From contig JAFLSQ010000024.1 of assembly GCA_022510865.1 (NCBI GenBank), positions 1 through 35,946 on the forward strand: 35,946 bases of DNA, written 5' to 3'. How positions within the stretch are numbered: position 1 is the stretch's first letter; every line of letters starts with the position of its first letter. Under the pieces are notes generated by a model. It was not told where the DNA came from, made no database searches, and saw nothing but the letters and a program-made list of their open reading frames with translations. Positions 16,665-24,729 of the stretch are shown here, in pieces. The position numbers and the translations under genes were made by a program. This DNA is from Treponema sp. Lineage in GTDB: Bacteria > Spirochaetota > Spirochaetia > Treponematales > Treponemataceae.

Positions 16665-16670
16665 TTTATT

Positions 16671-19118
16671 ATGACTGATAACAAAGATGACAGCGTTGTG
16701 GAAGGCTCAATCATTCCTTCCGACCAGCTTTTGCCGAATAAACTGACTCTGATTCCCTTGCAGGGCAGGCCGATTTTCCCCGGAATTTTCACGCCCATGA
16801 TGATTAACGCCTCGGATGACGTGCAAGTTCTTGATGACGTGTACGAGCGTGACGGCTTCATCGGCGTTGTTATGACAAAAAATGACGAGGATAATCCCGC
16901 AGTCGATGATTTATGCCGTGTCGGAACTGTGGCACGTGTCATCAAAAAAATGAATTTGCCGGACGGCGGCCTGAATATTTTCATTTCTACAATAAAAAGG
17001 TTCAAAATCAGAAGGACTCTTCACAGCACAAGCCCCATGGTCGTTGCGGTTGACTATCTGGAGGATGAGGAGGCTGACACTTTTGAGGTCAAGGCACTGA
17101 CCCGCGCGCTTATCAGTGAGATGAAAGAGGTGAGCGAGAACAATCCGCTTTTTTCTGAGGAAATGCGGCTCAACATGGTCAACATCGATAATCCGGGAAA
17201 AGTTGCGGATTTTATCGCCTCGATTCTGAACGTTGACAAGGAGGAGCAGCAGAAAATCCTTGAGACTGTGAACGTGCGCCAGCGCATGGAGCAGGTTCTT
17301 GTTTTCATCAAACGCGAGCAGGAGCTTCTGAAAGTTCAGAAAAAAGTGCAGCGCGAGCTGAACGACAAAATCGAGAAAAATCAGCGCGAGTATTTTCTGC
17401 GCGAGGAGATGAAGTCCATTCAGGAGGAGCTTGGAGAGACTCCCGAAGGCAATGACACGGATTACCAGAAATTCCGCAAAAAGATTGCCGAGCTTGCGTT
17501 CGAGGGCGAAATCAAAGAGACTGTGGACAGCGAGCTTGAGAAGTTCGCGCTCATGGATCCGAATTCATCGGAATACATCGGGACAAGGAATTTTCTGGAG
17601 CTTGTGACGCAGCTGCCTTGGAAATCCGAGCAAAAAGATGATTATGATTTGAGCCGAGCCAAAAAAATCCTTGATAACGACCATTTTGGCCTTGAGGATG
17701 TGAAAAAGCGCATCGTGGAGTATCTTGCGGTGCGCAAAATGAAAAACGATTCCAAAGGCTCGATTCTGCTTCTTGTCGGGCCGCCGGGTGTCGGAAAAAC
17801 CTCAATCGGGAAGTCAATCGCGAGCGCGATGAACAAGCCGTTCTACCGGTTTTCTGTTGGCGGAATGCGCGATGAGGCGGAAATCAAGGGGCACAGGCGC
17901 ACTTACATTGGCGCGATGCCCGGAAAAATCATTCAGGGTCTTAAAATCGCAAAGAGCAGCGGTCCTGTTTTTATGATTGACGAGGTGGACAAGATTGGCT
18001 CAAGCCACAACGGAGACCCCGCGTCCGCCCTGCTTGAGGTGCTTGACCCGGAGCAGAATGTCGCTTTCCGCGACAACTACCTTGATTTGCCGTTCGATGT
18101 CTCGGGCGTATTTTTCATTCTCACGGCGAACACTCTGGATTCGATTCCGTCGCCGCTTCTGGACCGGGCAGAAATCATCCAGCTTTCCGGCTATATTGAC
18201 CAGGAGAAACTTGAGATTGCGAAAAAATACCTGATTCCGAAAAACCTGAGCAAGAACGGGCTGGCAAAAAATCAGGTGAAGTACACAAAATCGGCGCTGC
18301 TGAAAATTGCGGAGGAATACGCGCGGGAATCCGGGGTGCGCCACTACGAGAAATGTCTGGATAAAATTCACCGCAAGATTGTCACGGAGCTGATTTTTGA
18401 GGCCGAGAAGTCCGGCAGTCACGATGATGAGGGCGCGGCCGATTCCGCTCAGAAAAACCGGGCTGGAAAATCGGAAGTGCTTGGAAAATCGTTTTCTCTG
18501 GATGCTCCTGATTTGTATAAATATCTTGGCAAGCCGGATTTTGACGAGAGCCAGATAAAAGTGGCGCACATGCCGGGAACTGCAATCGGGCTTGCATGGA
18601 CGAGCATGGGCGGCGACACGCTTCTGATTGAGTCCACGAGTTTTCCGGGAAAAGGCGGCCTTGTGCTCACCGGGCAGATGGGCGATGTTATGAAAGAGTC
18701 CAGTCAGATTGCGTTTAACTGGGCTAGGAAATTTGTTCTGGAGCGCGGCACAAAAAAATCAAAATGGTTTGAGGACAATGTCGTGCATCTTCACATTCCG
18801 GAGGGCGCGACTCCCAAAGACGGCCCGAGCGCGGGAATCACCATGGCGACGGCTTTTGTGTCGCTTCTGTGCGGCAAGAAAATCAAACCGCATCTTGCCA
18901 TGACCGGCGAGCTTTCACTTACCGGGCAGGTTCTCCCGATTGGCGGGCTGAGGGAAAAAACTGTGGCGGCCAAGCGCAATAAAATCAGGACGATTATAAT
19001 TCCGAAAGCCAACAAGCGTGATTTGGAGGATATTCCCGAGCACGTGAAGCGCGGTCTTGTTTTTATTCCTGTGACTGATGTGCGCGAGGTTCTGGAGATT
19101 GCGCTTGGCTTGAAGTAG
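16671..19118 (+). CDS. lon: ATP-dependent Lon protease
   Basis: An 815-residue cytoplasmic protease with all three Lon regions. The N-terminal LON substrate-binding domain (about 20-210) contains the expected P-L-x-x-x-P-I-F-P-G start. The AAA+ module has Walker A G-P-P-G-V-G-K-T (Lys376) and Walker B F-M-I-D-E-V-D-K. The C-terminal peptidase has P-K-D-G-P-S-A-G with catalytic Ser720 and Lys763 (43 residues apart, as in E. coli Lon). A charged insertion of about 25 residues before the peptidase domain is the only oddity. An upstream in-frame codon at 16620 is rejected because the -10 lies inside that extension. The 3' end overlaps the convergent esterase gene by 56 bp. Confidence 0.96.
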   Translation: MTDNKDDSVVEGSIIPSDQLLPNKLTLIPLQGRPIFPGIFTPMMINASDDVQVLDDVYERDGFIGVVMTKNDEDNPAVDDLCRVGTVARVIKKMNLPDGGLNIFISTIKRFKIRRTLHSTSPMVVAVDYLEDEEADTFEVKALTRALISEMKEVSENNPLFSEEMRLNMVNIDNPGKVADFIASILNVDKEEQQKILETVNVRQRMEQVLVFIKREQELLKVQKKVQRELNDKIEKNQREYFLREEMKSIQEELGETPEGNDTDYQKFRKKIAELAFEGEIKETVDSELEKFALMDPNSSEYIGTRNFLELVTQLPWKSEQKDDYDLSRAKKILDNDHFGLEDVKKRIVEYLAVRKMKNDSKGSILLLVGPPGVGKTSIGKSIASAMNKPFYRFSVGGMRDEAEIKGHRRTYIGAMPGKIIQGLKIAKSSGPVFMIDEVDKIGSSHNGDPASALLEVLDPEQNVAFRDNYLDLPFDVSGVFFILTANTLDSIPSPLLDRAEIIQLSGYIDQEKLEIAKKYLIPKNLSKNGLAKNQVKYTKSALLKIAEEYARESGVRHYEKCLDKIHRKIVTELIFEAEKSGSHDDEGAADSAQKNRAGKSEVLGKSFSLDAPDLYKYLGKPDFDESQIKVAHMPGTAIGLAWTSMGGDTLLIESTSFPGKGGLVLTGQMGDVMKESSQIAFNWARKFVLERGTKKSKWFEDNVVHLHIPEGATPKDGPSAGITMATAFVSLLCGKKIKPHLAMTGELSLTGQVLPIGGLREKTVAAKRNKIRTIIIPKANKRDLEDIPEHVKRGLVFIPVTDVREVLEIALGLK

Positions 19119-19995
19119 GATTCATCATTCCAAGACCCGCGAGCCATTCGTGCAGTGCCTCGTTCCAGTGGAATTCACGCAGAAACGGGCAGTCCTTCAT
19201 CCCAAAGCCGTGCTTGCCCCATTCATACAGCGCGAGCTGGCTTGGAATGTTTTTTTCCTGCAACGCCTCGTACAATCGCAGTGAATTCTCGTACATCACA
19301 ACGTTGTCATCTTTTGCCACGGCGATGTATGTGGGCGGCATATCATCGGGAACATTCAGCTCCATGGAAAATTCGTCCTTGCGCTCCTGTGTCTGATTTT
19401 TCTTGCCGCCTCCAAGAAGACTTGTGCGCGACCACTTGTGCGCGATGTCGTCCTGCATCGATACGACAGGATAAACCGGAATCACAAAGTCAGGGCGAAG
19501 GCTCACGTCCGTCTCAATCCCAAGTCTCTTAATCTCATCGTGGGTCTGATAAAATTCGCCGGCCATAGTCACAAGATGACCGCCCGCAGAGTACCCGATT
19601 ACGCCGACTTTATTCGGGTCAACGTCAAAGTCCTCCGCATTCTCCCTTATAATCTGGATTGCCCGCTGAATGTCCTGCAACATCGCGGGGTGATGGTAAG
19701 TGCTCTCTGCCGTTCTGTATTTCAGCACGAAAGCGGTCACGCCGTTCTGCGCGAACCATCTGGCGGTTGTGTTTCCCTCGCTTTTAAGCCCCAGATGATG
19801 GTAGCTCCCGCCCGGGCAGATTATGACCGCAGTTTTTGTCCGCGGAACCTCATCGCCGGGTTTGTGCATGAACATGACAGACGGTTGTTTTTCCATCCCT
19901 TTAACATTGCGCCAGAGATAAATTGTTTTGTCCTGGCAGAACAGGCCGTAAGAAATCAGAAGAAGCGCGATTGCCAGCGCGGGCTTTTTTTTCAT
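19063..19995 (-). CDS. Secreted BD-FAE-like carbohydrate esterase
   Basis: The start is the ATG at 19995: the 66 codons upstream run antisense to the HAD gene and its promoter, and the signal peptide begins at this Met (Met-Lys-Lys-Lys, hydrophobic core to about residue 19). The 310-residue alpha/beta hydrolase has an oxyanion-type C-P-G-G-S-Y near 60, the nucleophile elbow G-Y-S-A-G-G (Ser136) and a late G-x-H-G-F-G His. This matches the BD-FAE/acetyl-xylan esterase type, which removes acetyl or feruloyl groups from plant xylan outside the cytoplasm. The GH10 xylanase 750 bp away supports that. The 3' end overlaps lon on the other strand. Confidence 0.8.
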   Translation of the reverse strand: MKKKPALAIALLLISYGLFCQDKTIYLWRNVKGMEKQPSVMFMHKPGDEVPRTKTAVIICPGGSYHHLGLKSEGNTTARWFAQNGVTAFVLKYRTAESTYHHPAMLQDIQRAIQIIRENAEDFDVDPNKVGVIGYSAGGHLVTMAGEFYQTHDEIKRLGIETDVSLRPDFVIPVYPVVSMQDDIAHKWSRTSLLGGGKKNQTQERKDEFSMELNVPDDMPPTYIAVAKDDNVVMYENSLRLYEALQEKNIPSQLALYEWGKHGFGMKDCPFLREFHWNEALHEWLAGLGMMNPTSSQAQSPEPRAHQSQE

Positions 19996-20001
19996 ATCCT
20001 G

Positions 20002-20029
20002 ATTATAGCAGAAAACTTTGATTTTGCAA
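20002..20029 (-). promoter_or_regulatory. Promoter of the esterase gene, leaderless geometry
   Basis: On the minus strand TTGCAA (20024-20029), 16 nt, extended -10 TGC + TATAAT (20002-20007), then 6 nt (CAGGAT) to the ATG. AGGA in those 6 nt is too close to act as a normal ribosome site. It stands back to back with the HAD promoter. Confidence 0.65.
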
Positions 20030-20053
20030 TTATCCTGATGCGCGGGGTGTGTG

Positions 20054-20082
20054 TTGAAAACTTGCGGGCAGTGCGTTAAAAT
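20054..20082 (+). promoter_or_regulatory. Promoter of the HAD phosphatase gene, leaderless geometry
   Basis: TTGAAA (20054-20059), 17 nt, TAAAAT (20077-20082), then 7 nt to the ATG at 20090. No Shine-Dalgarno is present. Confidence 0.65.
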
Positions 20083-20089
20083 CCTGCGT

Positions 20090-20734
20090 ATGAGAGACAT
20101 TAAGGCTGTTGTCTTTGACATGGACGGAATTCTTCTTGACACGGAGACAATCTGTGACAGGACGTGGAGCATGGCTGCCAGGACGATGGGCATTCAATCA
20201 GATGTGGATTTTGTGAACGAGTGCCGCGGAACGAATTTTCAGGATACCCGCGTGATTTTGCGGCGTTGCCTTGGTGATGATTTTGACGTCGAGCGGTTTA
20301 TGAGCCTTGCCGCGCAGTATTTCCGCGAGATAGAATTCGGCGAGGGCATTCCGCTCATGCCTTATGCAAAAGAAATCCTTGACTATCTTAAGCCAAAATA
20401 TCGTCTGGCTCTGGCATCGTCCACGCGCGGGGAGTCTGTGCGGCGGCAGCTGACGAACGCGGGCCTGATCTCGTATTTTGAGACGCTGACCACCGGTGAT
20501 ATGGTGAGCCACAGCAAGCCCGACCCGGAGATTTATCACCTTGCGTGCAGGTCAATCAGAATGCGCGAGCAGGACTGCGTTGCCGTGGAGGACAGCCCCA
20601 ACGGAATAAAAAGCGCGTCTCTGGCAGGCCTTCAGGTGATTATGGTGCCGGATAAAATCCAGCCGACGGAAAAAACAAAAGCCCTGTGCAGCCACATTCT
20701 GAGCAGTCTGCAAGGGCTTGAATCAATCCTTTGA
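20090..20734 (+). CDS. HAD-superfamily phosphatase / phosphoglucomutase-like
   Basis: A 214-residue cytoplasmic HAD protein with motif I V-F-D-M-D-G-I-L-L-D (residues 8-17; nucleophile Asp10, acid Asp12), a helical cap near 18-85, motif II A-S-S-T near 110, motif III Lys in S-K-P-D-P-E-I-Y near 145, and motif IV V-E-D-S-P-N-G-I. The subclass IA cap and E-D-S-x-x-G motif place it with beta-phosphoglucomutase and sugar-phosphate phosphatases. The exact substrate cannot be told. The neighbouring esterase and xylanase suggest sugar metabolism. It ends 13 nt before the convergent xylanase gene. Confidence 0.9.
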   Translation: MRDIKAVVFDMDGILLDTETICDRTWSMAARTMGIQSDVDFVNECRGTNFQDTRVILRRCLGDDFDVERFMSLAAQYFREIEFGEGIPLMPYAKEILDYLKPKYRLALASSTRGESVRRQLTNAGLISYFETLTTGDMVSHSKPDPEIYHLACRSIRMREQDCVAVEDSPNGIKSASLAGLQVIMVPDKIQPTEKTKALCSHILSSLQGLESIL

Positions 20735-20747
20735 TTCTGTGCGCGGA

Positions 20748-21986
20748 TTATTTGAGCGCGCTTACGATGCTGTCGTACTCGCCTTTTTTCTTGAGCATCG
20801 CGTTGTAAACTCCGCAGAACGGCCCGTTCATTTTGTAGCCGTAACTGGAGGGCAGGGCGGTGGGGTCATCAAGCAGTCCCCAGATTGAGACACCAGTGAG
20901 CTTTATTTTGTCCGCAGTGTTGATTCCCGCGAGCATGGTGAAAAAATCCTTGTAAAACGCCTCGTGCTCGCTCATCTTGTCCTTGTCGTAATTGCGCAGC
21001 GCAAGTTCCGTGAGCTGGACTTCCACATCCAGCGTCGCATAGTGATGGATTGCCTCGCGCACAAGTTTTATGTCATTCTGATTCATGCAGCCGGCCTGCT
21101 GACCATATCCGCCGATGTAGCCCTGCATTCCCATTCCGTCGCAGAGTTTCTCGTCCTTGTTGATGCTCTCAATCAGTTTTGTGATTGCGGTGCGTTTCGC
21201 GCTCTGGAAAGTGTTGTAATCATTATAAAAAAGTTTGATTTCCGGGTTCACCTTGTTCACAGCTTCCCGCGCATATTTAAAGGAAAGCTCTACATAATCC
21301 GGGCCGATTACATCATAAAAAAGGTTCGTGTTTCCGCCGCGTTTTGTGCGCACCCGCCGCGGATCATCCGCCTTGCATTCGTTTGTGCCGTCCGCGACAG
21401 CCTCGTTCACCACATCCCAGCAGTAGACCACACCGGGGAAATTCGTCTCAAAATGCGTGACAACCTCCTCTATGTAGTATTTCAGGCGGAGCAGCATAAC
21501 CTCGCTGCTAACAAAGTCGTTGTCCTGCGAGTAACCTTCTTTGAAAAACCATTCCGGCATATAAGCGTCCCAGACAAGAACGTGCCCGCGCACGCCAATT
21601 CCGTTATCCTGCGCGAATGCCGCGATTTTATCCGCGCTGGTGTAGTTCATCACGGGCATTCCGCTGTCAGATTTTATGCTCGCTTGCTGATTCACAAGCG
21701 AGTACGCCTTGAATTCATTGCTCGCGGTCACGCTGTTAAAATCCGCCTTAATCATCGATGTGTAGGATGCTCTCTGCGCGTCGTTCGCCGAGATTACAGC
21801 ACCCATTTTAAATCCGTGTTTCTTGGCAAGCTCGTAAAGCGGCGTGTCCGGCTCATTTTTCTCCTGGTCTGCCGCAGCGGATTGCTCGGGCTTTTCTTTT
21901 GCAGTGCAGGATGCCGCCGAGAAAAATCCCAGCACAAGCGATGCTGTCACAGCGGCTCTGACAATCAACAGTCTTTTTTTACTCAT
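20748..21986 (-). CDS. GH10 endo-1,4-beta-xylanase lipoprotein
   Basis: The start is the ATG after GGAG on the minus strand, four codons inside the longest frame. The 412-residue product begins with a lipoprotein-type signal ending in Ala-Ala-Ser-Cys (Cys27). The GH10 hallmarks follow: R-G-H-V-L-V-W-D near 133-140, the acid/base W-D-V-V-N-E-A (Glu195), Y-N-D-Y-N near 254, and the nucleophile in Q-L-T-E-L (Glu327), with a late S-I-W-G-L-L-D-D. It would cut xylan backbones at the cell surface, feeding uptake of oligosaccharides. With the nearby esterase this forms a small xylan-attacking set and points to a plant-fed gut habitat. Confidence 0.92.
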   Translation of the reverse strand: MSKKRLLIVRAAVTASLVLGFFSAASCTAKEKPEQSAAADQEKNEPDTPLYELAKKHGFKMGAVISANDAQRASYTSMIKADFNSVTASNEFKAYSLVNQQASIKSDSGMPVMNYTSADKIAAFAQDNGIGVRGHVLVWDAYMPEWFFKEGYSQDNDFVSSEVMLLRLKYYIEEVVTHFETNFPGVVYCWDVVNEAVADGTNECKADDPRRVRTKRGGNTNLFYDVIGPDYVELSFKYAREAVNKVNPEIKLFYNDYNTFQSAKRTAITKLIESINKDEKLCDGMGMQGYIGGYGQQAGCMNQNDIKLVREAIHHYATLDVEVQLTELALRNYDKDKMSEHEAFYKDFFTMLAGINTADKIKLTGVSIWGLLDDPTALPSSYGYKMNGPFCGVYNAMLKKKGEYDSIVSALK

Positions 21987-22012
21987 TGTTCGCTCCATTT
22001 CAGTTTTTTTAA

Positions 22013-22040
22013 ATTATAGCACAGGTTTCCGGATAATCAA
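22013..22040 (-). promoter_or_regulatory. Promoter of the xylanase gene
   Basis: On the minus strand TTGATT (22035-22040), 16 nt, consensus TATAAT (22013-22018). It lies between the yigZ stop and the xylanase ATG, giving a leader of about 20 nt that holds GGAG. Confidence 0.7.
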
Positions 22041-22055
22041 CCGATGTTTCCGCGC

Positions 22056-22658
22056 TTACCTCACGATGATTTTTCCGCTGGACGCGTCCAAAATCCGCCG
22101 GGCAAGAGAATCCCGCTCCTCGGTGTGCACTTTTGCCCGGATGCTCACCTGCGTGCCGAATTCCTCGCGCAAATCAGAGATGTGAAATTCTTCCAGAAGG
22201 ATTTTTTTTACGGTCTTGTAGGCATCATATCCGCAGGAAAAACAAAAATCGGATTTTTCAACAAGCGTCTCAAAAAGGCCTGCCTCATCCGCCGCAAGAA
22301 CCGCGCCTTTCGCGCTCCCCGAATACGCCTTGACAAGCCCGCCCGTGCCAAGAAGCGTGCCGCCGAACCACCTTGTGATTGTAAGAAGCGTGTCGGTGCA
22401 ATCCCTGCCCCTGAGCACGTCCAGCGCGGGACGGCCCGATGTGCCCGAAGGCTCCCCGTCATCGCTCATGCCCATTATCTCTGCATTTTTCCCGACAATG
22501 AACGCATGGACAACGTGGCTTGCATCAGCATATTTTTCTTTCTGCGATTTTATCAGCTCTCGCGCCTGTGACTGCGAGGCGCACGGGAAAAGCTCCGCAA
22601 GAAAACGCGAGCCTTTAATCGTCTGCTCGTAGCTGACCTGCTCTTTCAGTCGTTCCAT
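22056..22658 (-). CDS. yigZ: YigZ/IMPACT-family protein
   Basis: A 200-residue protein with the IMPACT N-terminal fold: F-L-A-E-L near residue 18, H-V-V-H-A-F near 48, then D-D-G-E-P-S-G-T-S-G-R-P-A near 66, and R-W-F-G-G-T-L-L-G-T-G-G-L-V-K-A-Y near 92, the two family signatures. Eukaryotic IMPACT proteins affect translation control through GCN1; the bacterial role is not settled. Its ATG follows the parC stop with no gap, so it is the second gene of a parC-yigZ operon and is probably translated by coupling. The xylanase promoter begins just after its stop. Confidence 0.92.
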   Translation of the reverse strand: MERLKEQVSYEQTIKGSRFLAELFPCASQSQARELIKSQKEKYADASHVVHAFIVGKNAEIMGMSDDGEPSGTSGRPALDVLRGRDCTDTLLTITRWFGGTLLGTGGLVKAYSGSAKGAVLAADEAGLFETLVEKSDFCFSCGYDAYKTVKKILLEEFHISDLREEFGTQVSIRAKVHTEERDSLARRILDASSGKIIVR

Positions 22659-24569
22659 TTATTCCACGCTGATGTCCTGAACTTCTTTTGCCGCCACACG
22701 CACACCCCGCGCTTTGATGGATTTCTCCTCGTAGTCCGCGGCCTTGAATTTTTCCGAGAGGATTTTAACCCTTGGCTTTTTGACATAATTCAGCGTGAAC
22801 GTGAAATTTTTTCTTGTGTCAATGTGAAGAACCTCGCAGCCTTCCGGCGCAAAAAAATAATCGCGGTTCATAATGAACGCCGGAATCCTGCATCGCTTGA
22901 TGTGCACGAACTGCGTCTCAGGCTCACGGTAAATCACAGTGAACAGGACTTTCGCAAGGCTCTCTTTGTCCGCAAAACCGCAGTAACGCATCTCTGGGCC
23001 AACAAAAAGTTTTTTCGGAGTCTCAGAGACTGAGTAAATCCCGCTTTTTCTGACATAAAGAATCTTATCATAGGGCGTGACTTTGAAAAGCTCCGCGCCG
23101 CCATAAACATCCGTTCCAAGATTTCCGGATTTCTCATCATATCTGAGCGATATATCCCGCTTTGTGACGGTCTTGACATCCACCGTGCTGATATTCGTGA
23201 TTTTTGTGCGCCGCTTTGAGTTGTCGGTCGTGAGTTTCTTCTCAATTGCGTCCAGATAACTCAGCGCATAGTCCACCAAATGCTTCAGCAGCCGGTTGAT
23301 TTCCTTGATTCTCGCGTTGATTGCAGTGACCTCGGCCTTGTTCTTGTTCATGTCGTAAAGTGAGATGCGCCGAATCGGGATTTTAAGCAGATGGTCAACG
23401 TCCTCGTCCGTGATGTCGCGCAGAAGCTCGGCGCGGAACGGCTTGAATCCGTCTTTCACCGCCTTGATTACAGCCTCCTCCGTCTTCATCTGCTCGATTT
23501 TCTTGTAGATGCGCTCCTCAACGAAAATGCGCTCCAACGTCCGCAGATGAAGTTTTTCCATCAGCTCTGATTTCTCAAGCTCCAGCTCTTTTTTCAGGAT
23601 TCCCACAAGCTGGCGGCAATGGTACTCAATCACCTGAGTGCACGTCATCTGCACGGGCATATTGTCTTTTATCACAAGCAGGTTGCAGTAGATTGTCTGC
23701 TCGCATTCGGTGAACGCATAAAGCGAGTCAACCACGTCTTTTGTGTACACGCCGCGCTGCAAACGGATTTCTATGTTCACTTTGTCGCTCGTGTAGTCCT
23801 GGATTGAGGTCGCCTTGATTTTTCCGCTTTTCACCGCTTTCTCAATTGAGTCGCACAGGCTTTCTGTGGTTGAGCCGTAAGGCAGCTCTGTTATGACGAT
23901 TTTCTTGTCATCGCTCGTGTCCATTTTTGCGCGCGTCACGATTTTTCCAAGCCCGTCCTGATAATCAGAGACGTCAATCAGTCCGCCGGTCGGAAAATCC
24001 GGGAAAAGCTGGAATTTCTCACCGCGAAGGCACTTGCGCTCCGCGTCAATCACCTCGTGGATGTTGTGGCTCAGAATGTAGGTGCTCATTCCGACTGCAA
24101 TGCCTTCCGCGCCCATAATCAGCACAAGCGGAAGTTTTGCCTGGAACGCGACCGGCTCCGTGTCCCGCCCGTCGTAAGTGTCAACATACTGCGTCACTTT
24201 TGGGTTTGTGTTCAGAATGTCTTTTGTCACCGGGCGCAGCCTGCACTCAATGTATCGCGGGGCAGAGGCATTGTCCCCGGTGTACATATTGCCGAAGTTC
24301 CCCTGCTTGTCGATGAAAAGCTCCTTGTTAGCAAGGTTCACAAGCGCAGTGTAAATGCTTGCGTCTCCATGCGGATGGTATGCCATCACCTTGCCCACAA
24401 CGTTCGCAACCTTTGTGAAGCGTCCGTCATCAGTTTTTATGAGCGTGTGGATAATCCGCCGCTGAACGGGTTTCAGTCCGTCCGTAATCTCTGGAATCGC
24501 ACGGTCGCGAATAACATAACTGGCATACTGAATGAAGTTCTGGTCAAAAAGATTTTTTACATAAGCCAT
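22659..24569 (-). CDS. parC: Topoisomerase IV/gyrase A-type subunit, short form
   Basis: The 636-residue protein is a type IIA topoisomerase A subunit: R-A-I-P-E-I-T-D-G-L-K-P-V-Q-R-R at 22-37, Y-H-P-H-G-D-A-S near 64, and A-S-A-P-R-Y-I-E-C-R-L near 105 with the DNA-linking Tyr. It has a long coiled-coil region (about 330-450) and only a short C-terminal part, so it is nearer to ParC-like short forms than to GyrA (about 800 residues). It would pair with a ParE/GyrB-type ATPase, which is not in the window. It has a clear promoter and GGGG 7 nt before the ATG. yigZ follows directly. Confidence 0.9.
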   Translation of the reverse strand: MAYVKNLFDQNFIQYASYVIRDRAIPEITDGLKPVQRRIIHTLIKTDDGRFTKVANVVGKVMAYHPHGDASIYTALVNLANKELFIDKQGNFGNMYTGDNASAPRYIECRLRPVTKDILNTNPKVTQYVDTYDGRDTEPVAFQAKLPLVLIMGAEGIAVGMSTYILSHNIHEVIDAERKCLRGEKFQLFPDFPTGGLIDVSDYQDGLGKIVTRAKMDTSDDKKIVITELPYGSTTESLCDSIEKAVKSGKIKATSIQDYTSDKVNIEIRLQRGVYTKDVVDSLYAFTECEQTIYCNLLVIKDNMPVQMTCTQVIEYHCRQLVGILKKELELEKSELMEKLHLRTLERIFVEERIYKKIEQMKTEEAVIKAVKDGFKPFRAELLRDITDEDVDHLLKIPIRRISLYDMNKNKAEVTAINARIKEINRLLKHLVDYALSYLDAIEKKLTTDNSKRRTKITNISTVDVKTVTKRDISLRYDEKSGNLGTDVYGGAELFKVTPYDKILYVRKSGIYSVSETPKKLFVGPEMRYCGFADKESLAKVLFTVIYREPETQFVHIKRCRIPAFIMNRDYFFAPEGCEVLHIDTRKNFTFTLNYVKKPRVKILSEKFKAADYEEKSIKARGVRVAAKEVQDISVE

Positions 24570-24604
24570 TTTATCCCCAAGGCGGAAGCTGCCTCCCCAT
24601 TTAC

Positions 24605-24633
24605 AGTATACATTTTAAGGCAGGATTTTTCAA
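24605..24633 (-). promoter_or_regulatory. Promoter of parC-yigZ
   Basis: On the minus strand TTGAAA (24628-24633), 17 nt, TATACT (24605-24610). The leader is about 30 nt. Confidence 0.75.
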
Positions 24634-24729
24634 GTTTTCTGATTCGCCCGCCGATTTTCCGGCCTTGTCTTGCCAGCCAGGTCTCCAAAATCCGCAGGAT
24701 TTATCCCCGGGGATTGCCCGCAGGTTCGC

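Noticed and set aside
20964..22019. Long plus-strand open frame (351 codons) opposite the xylanase
   Set aside because: It is the antisense of a clear GH10 gene with intact catalytic motifs; no start signals.
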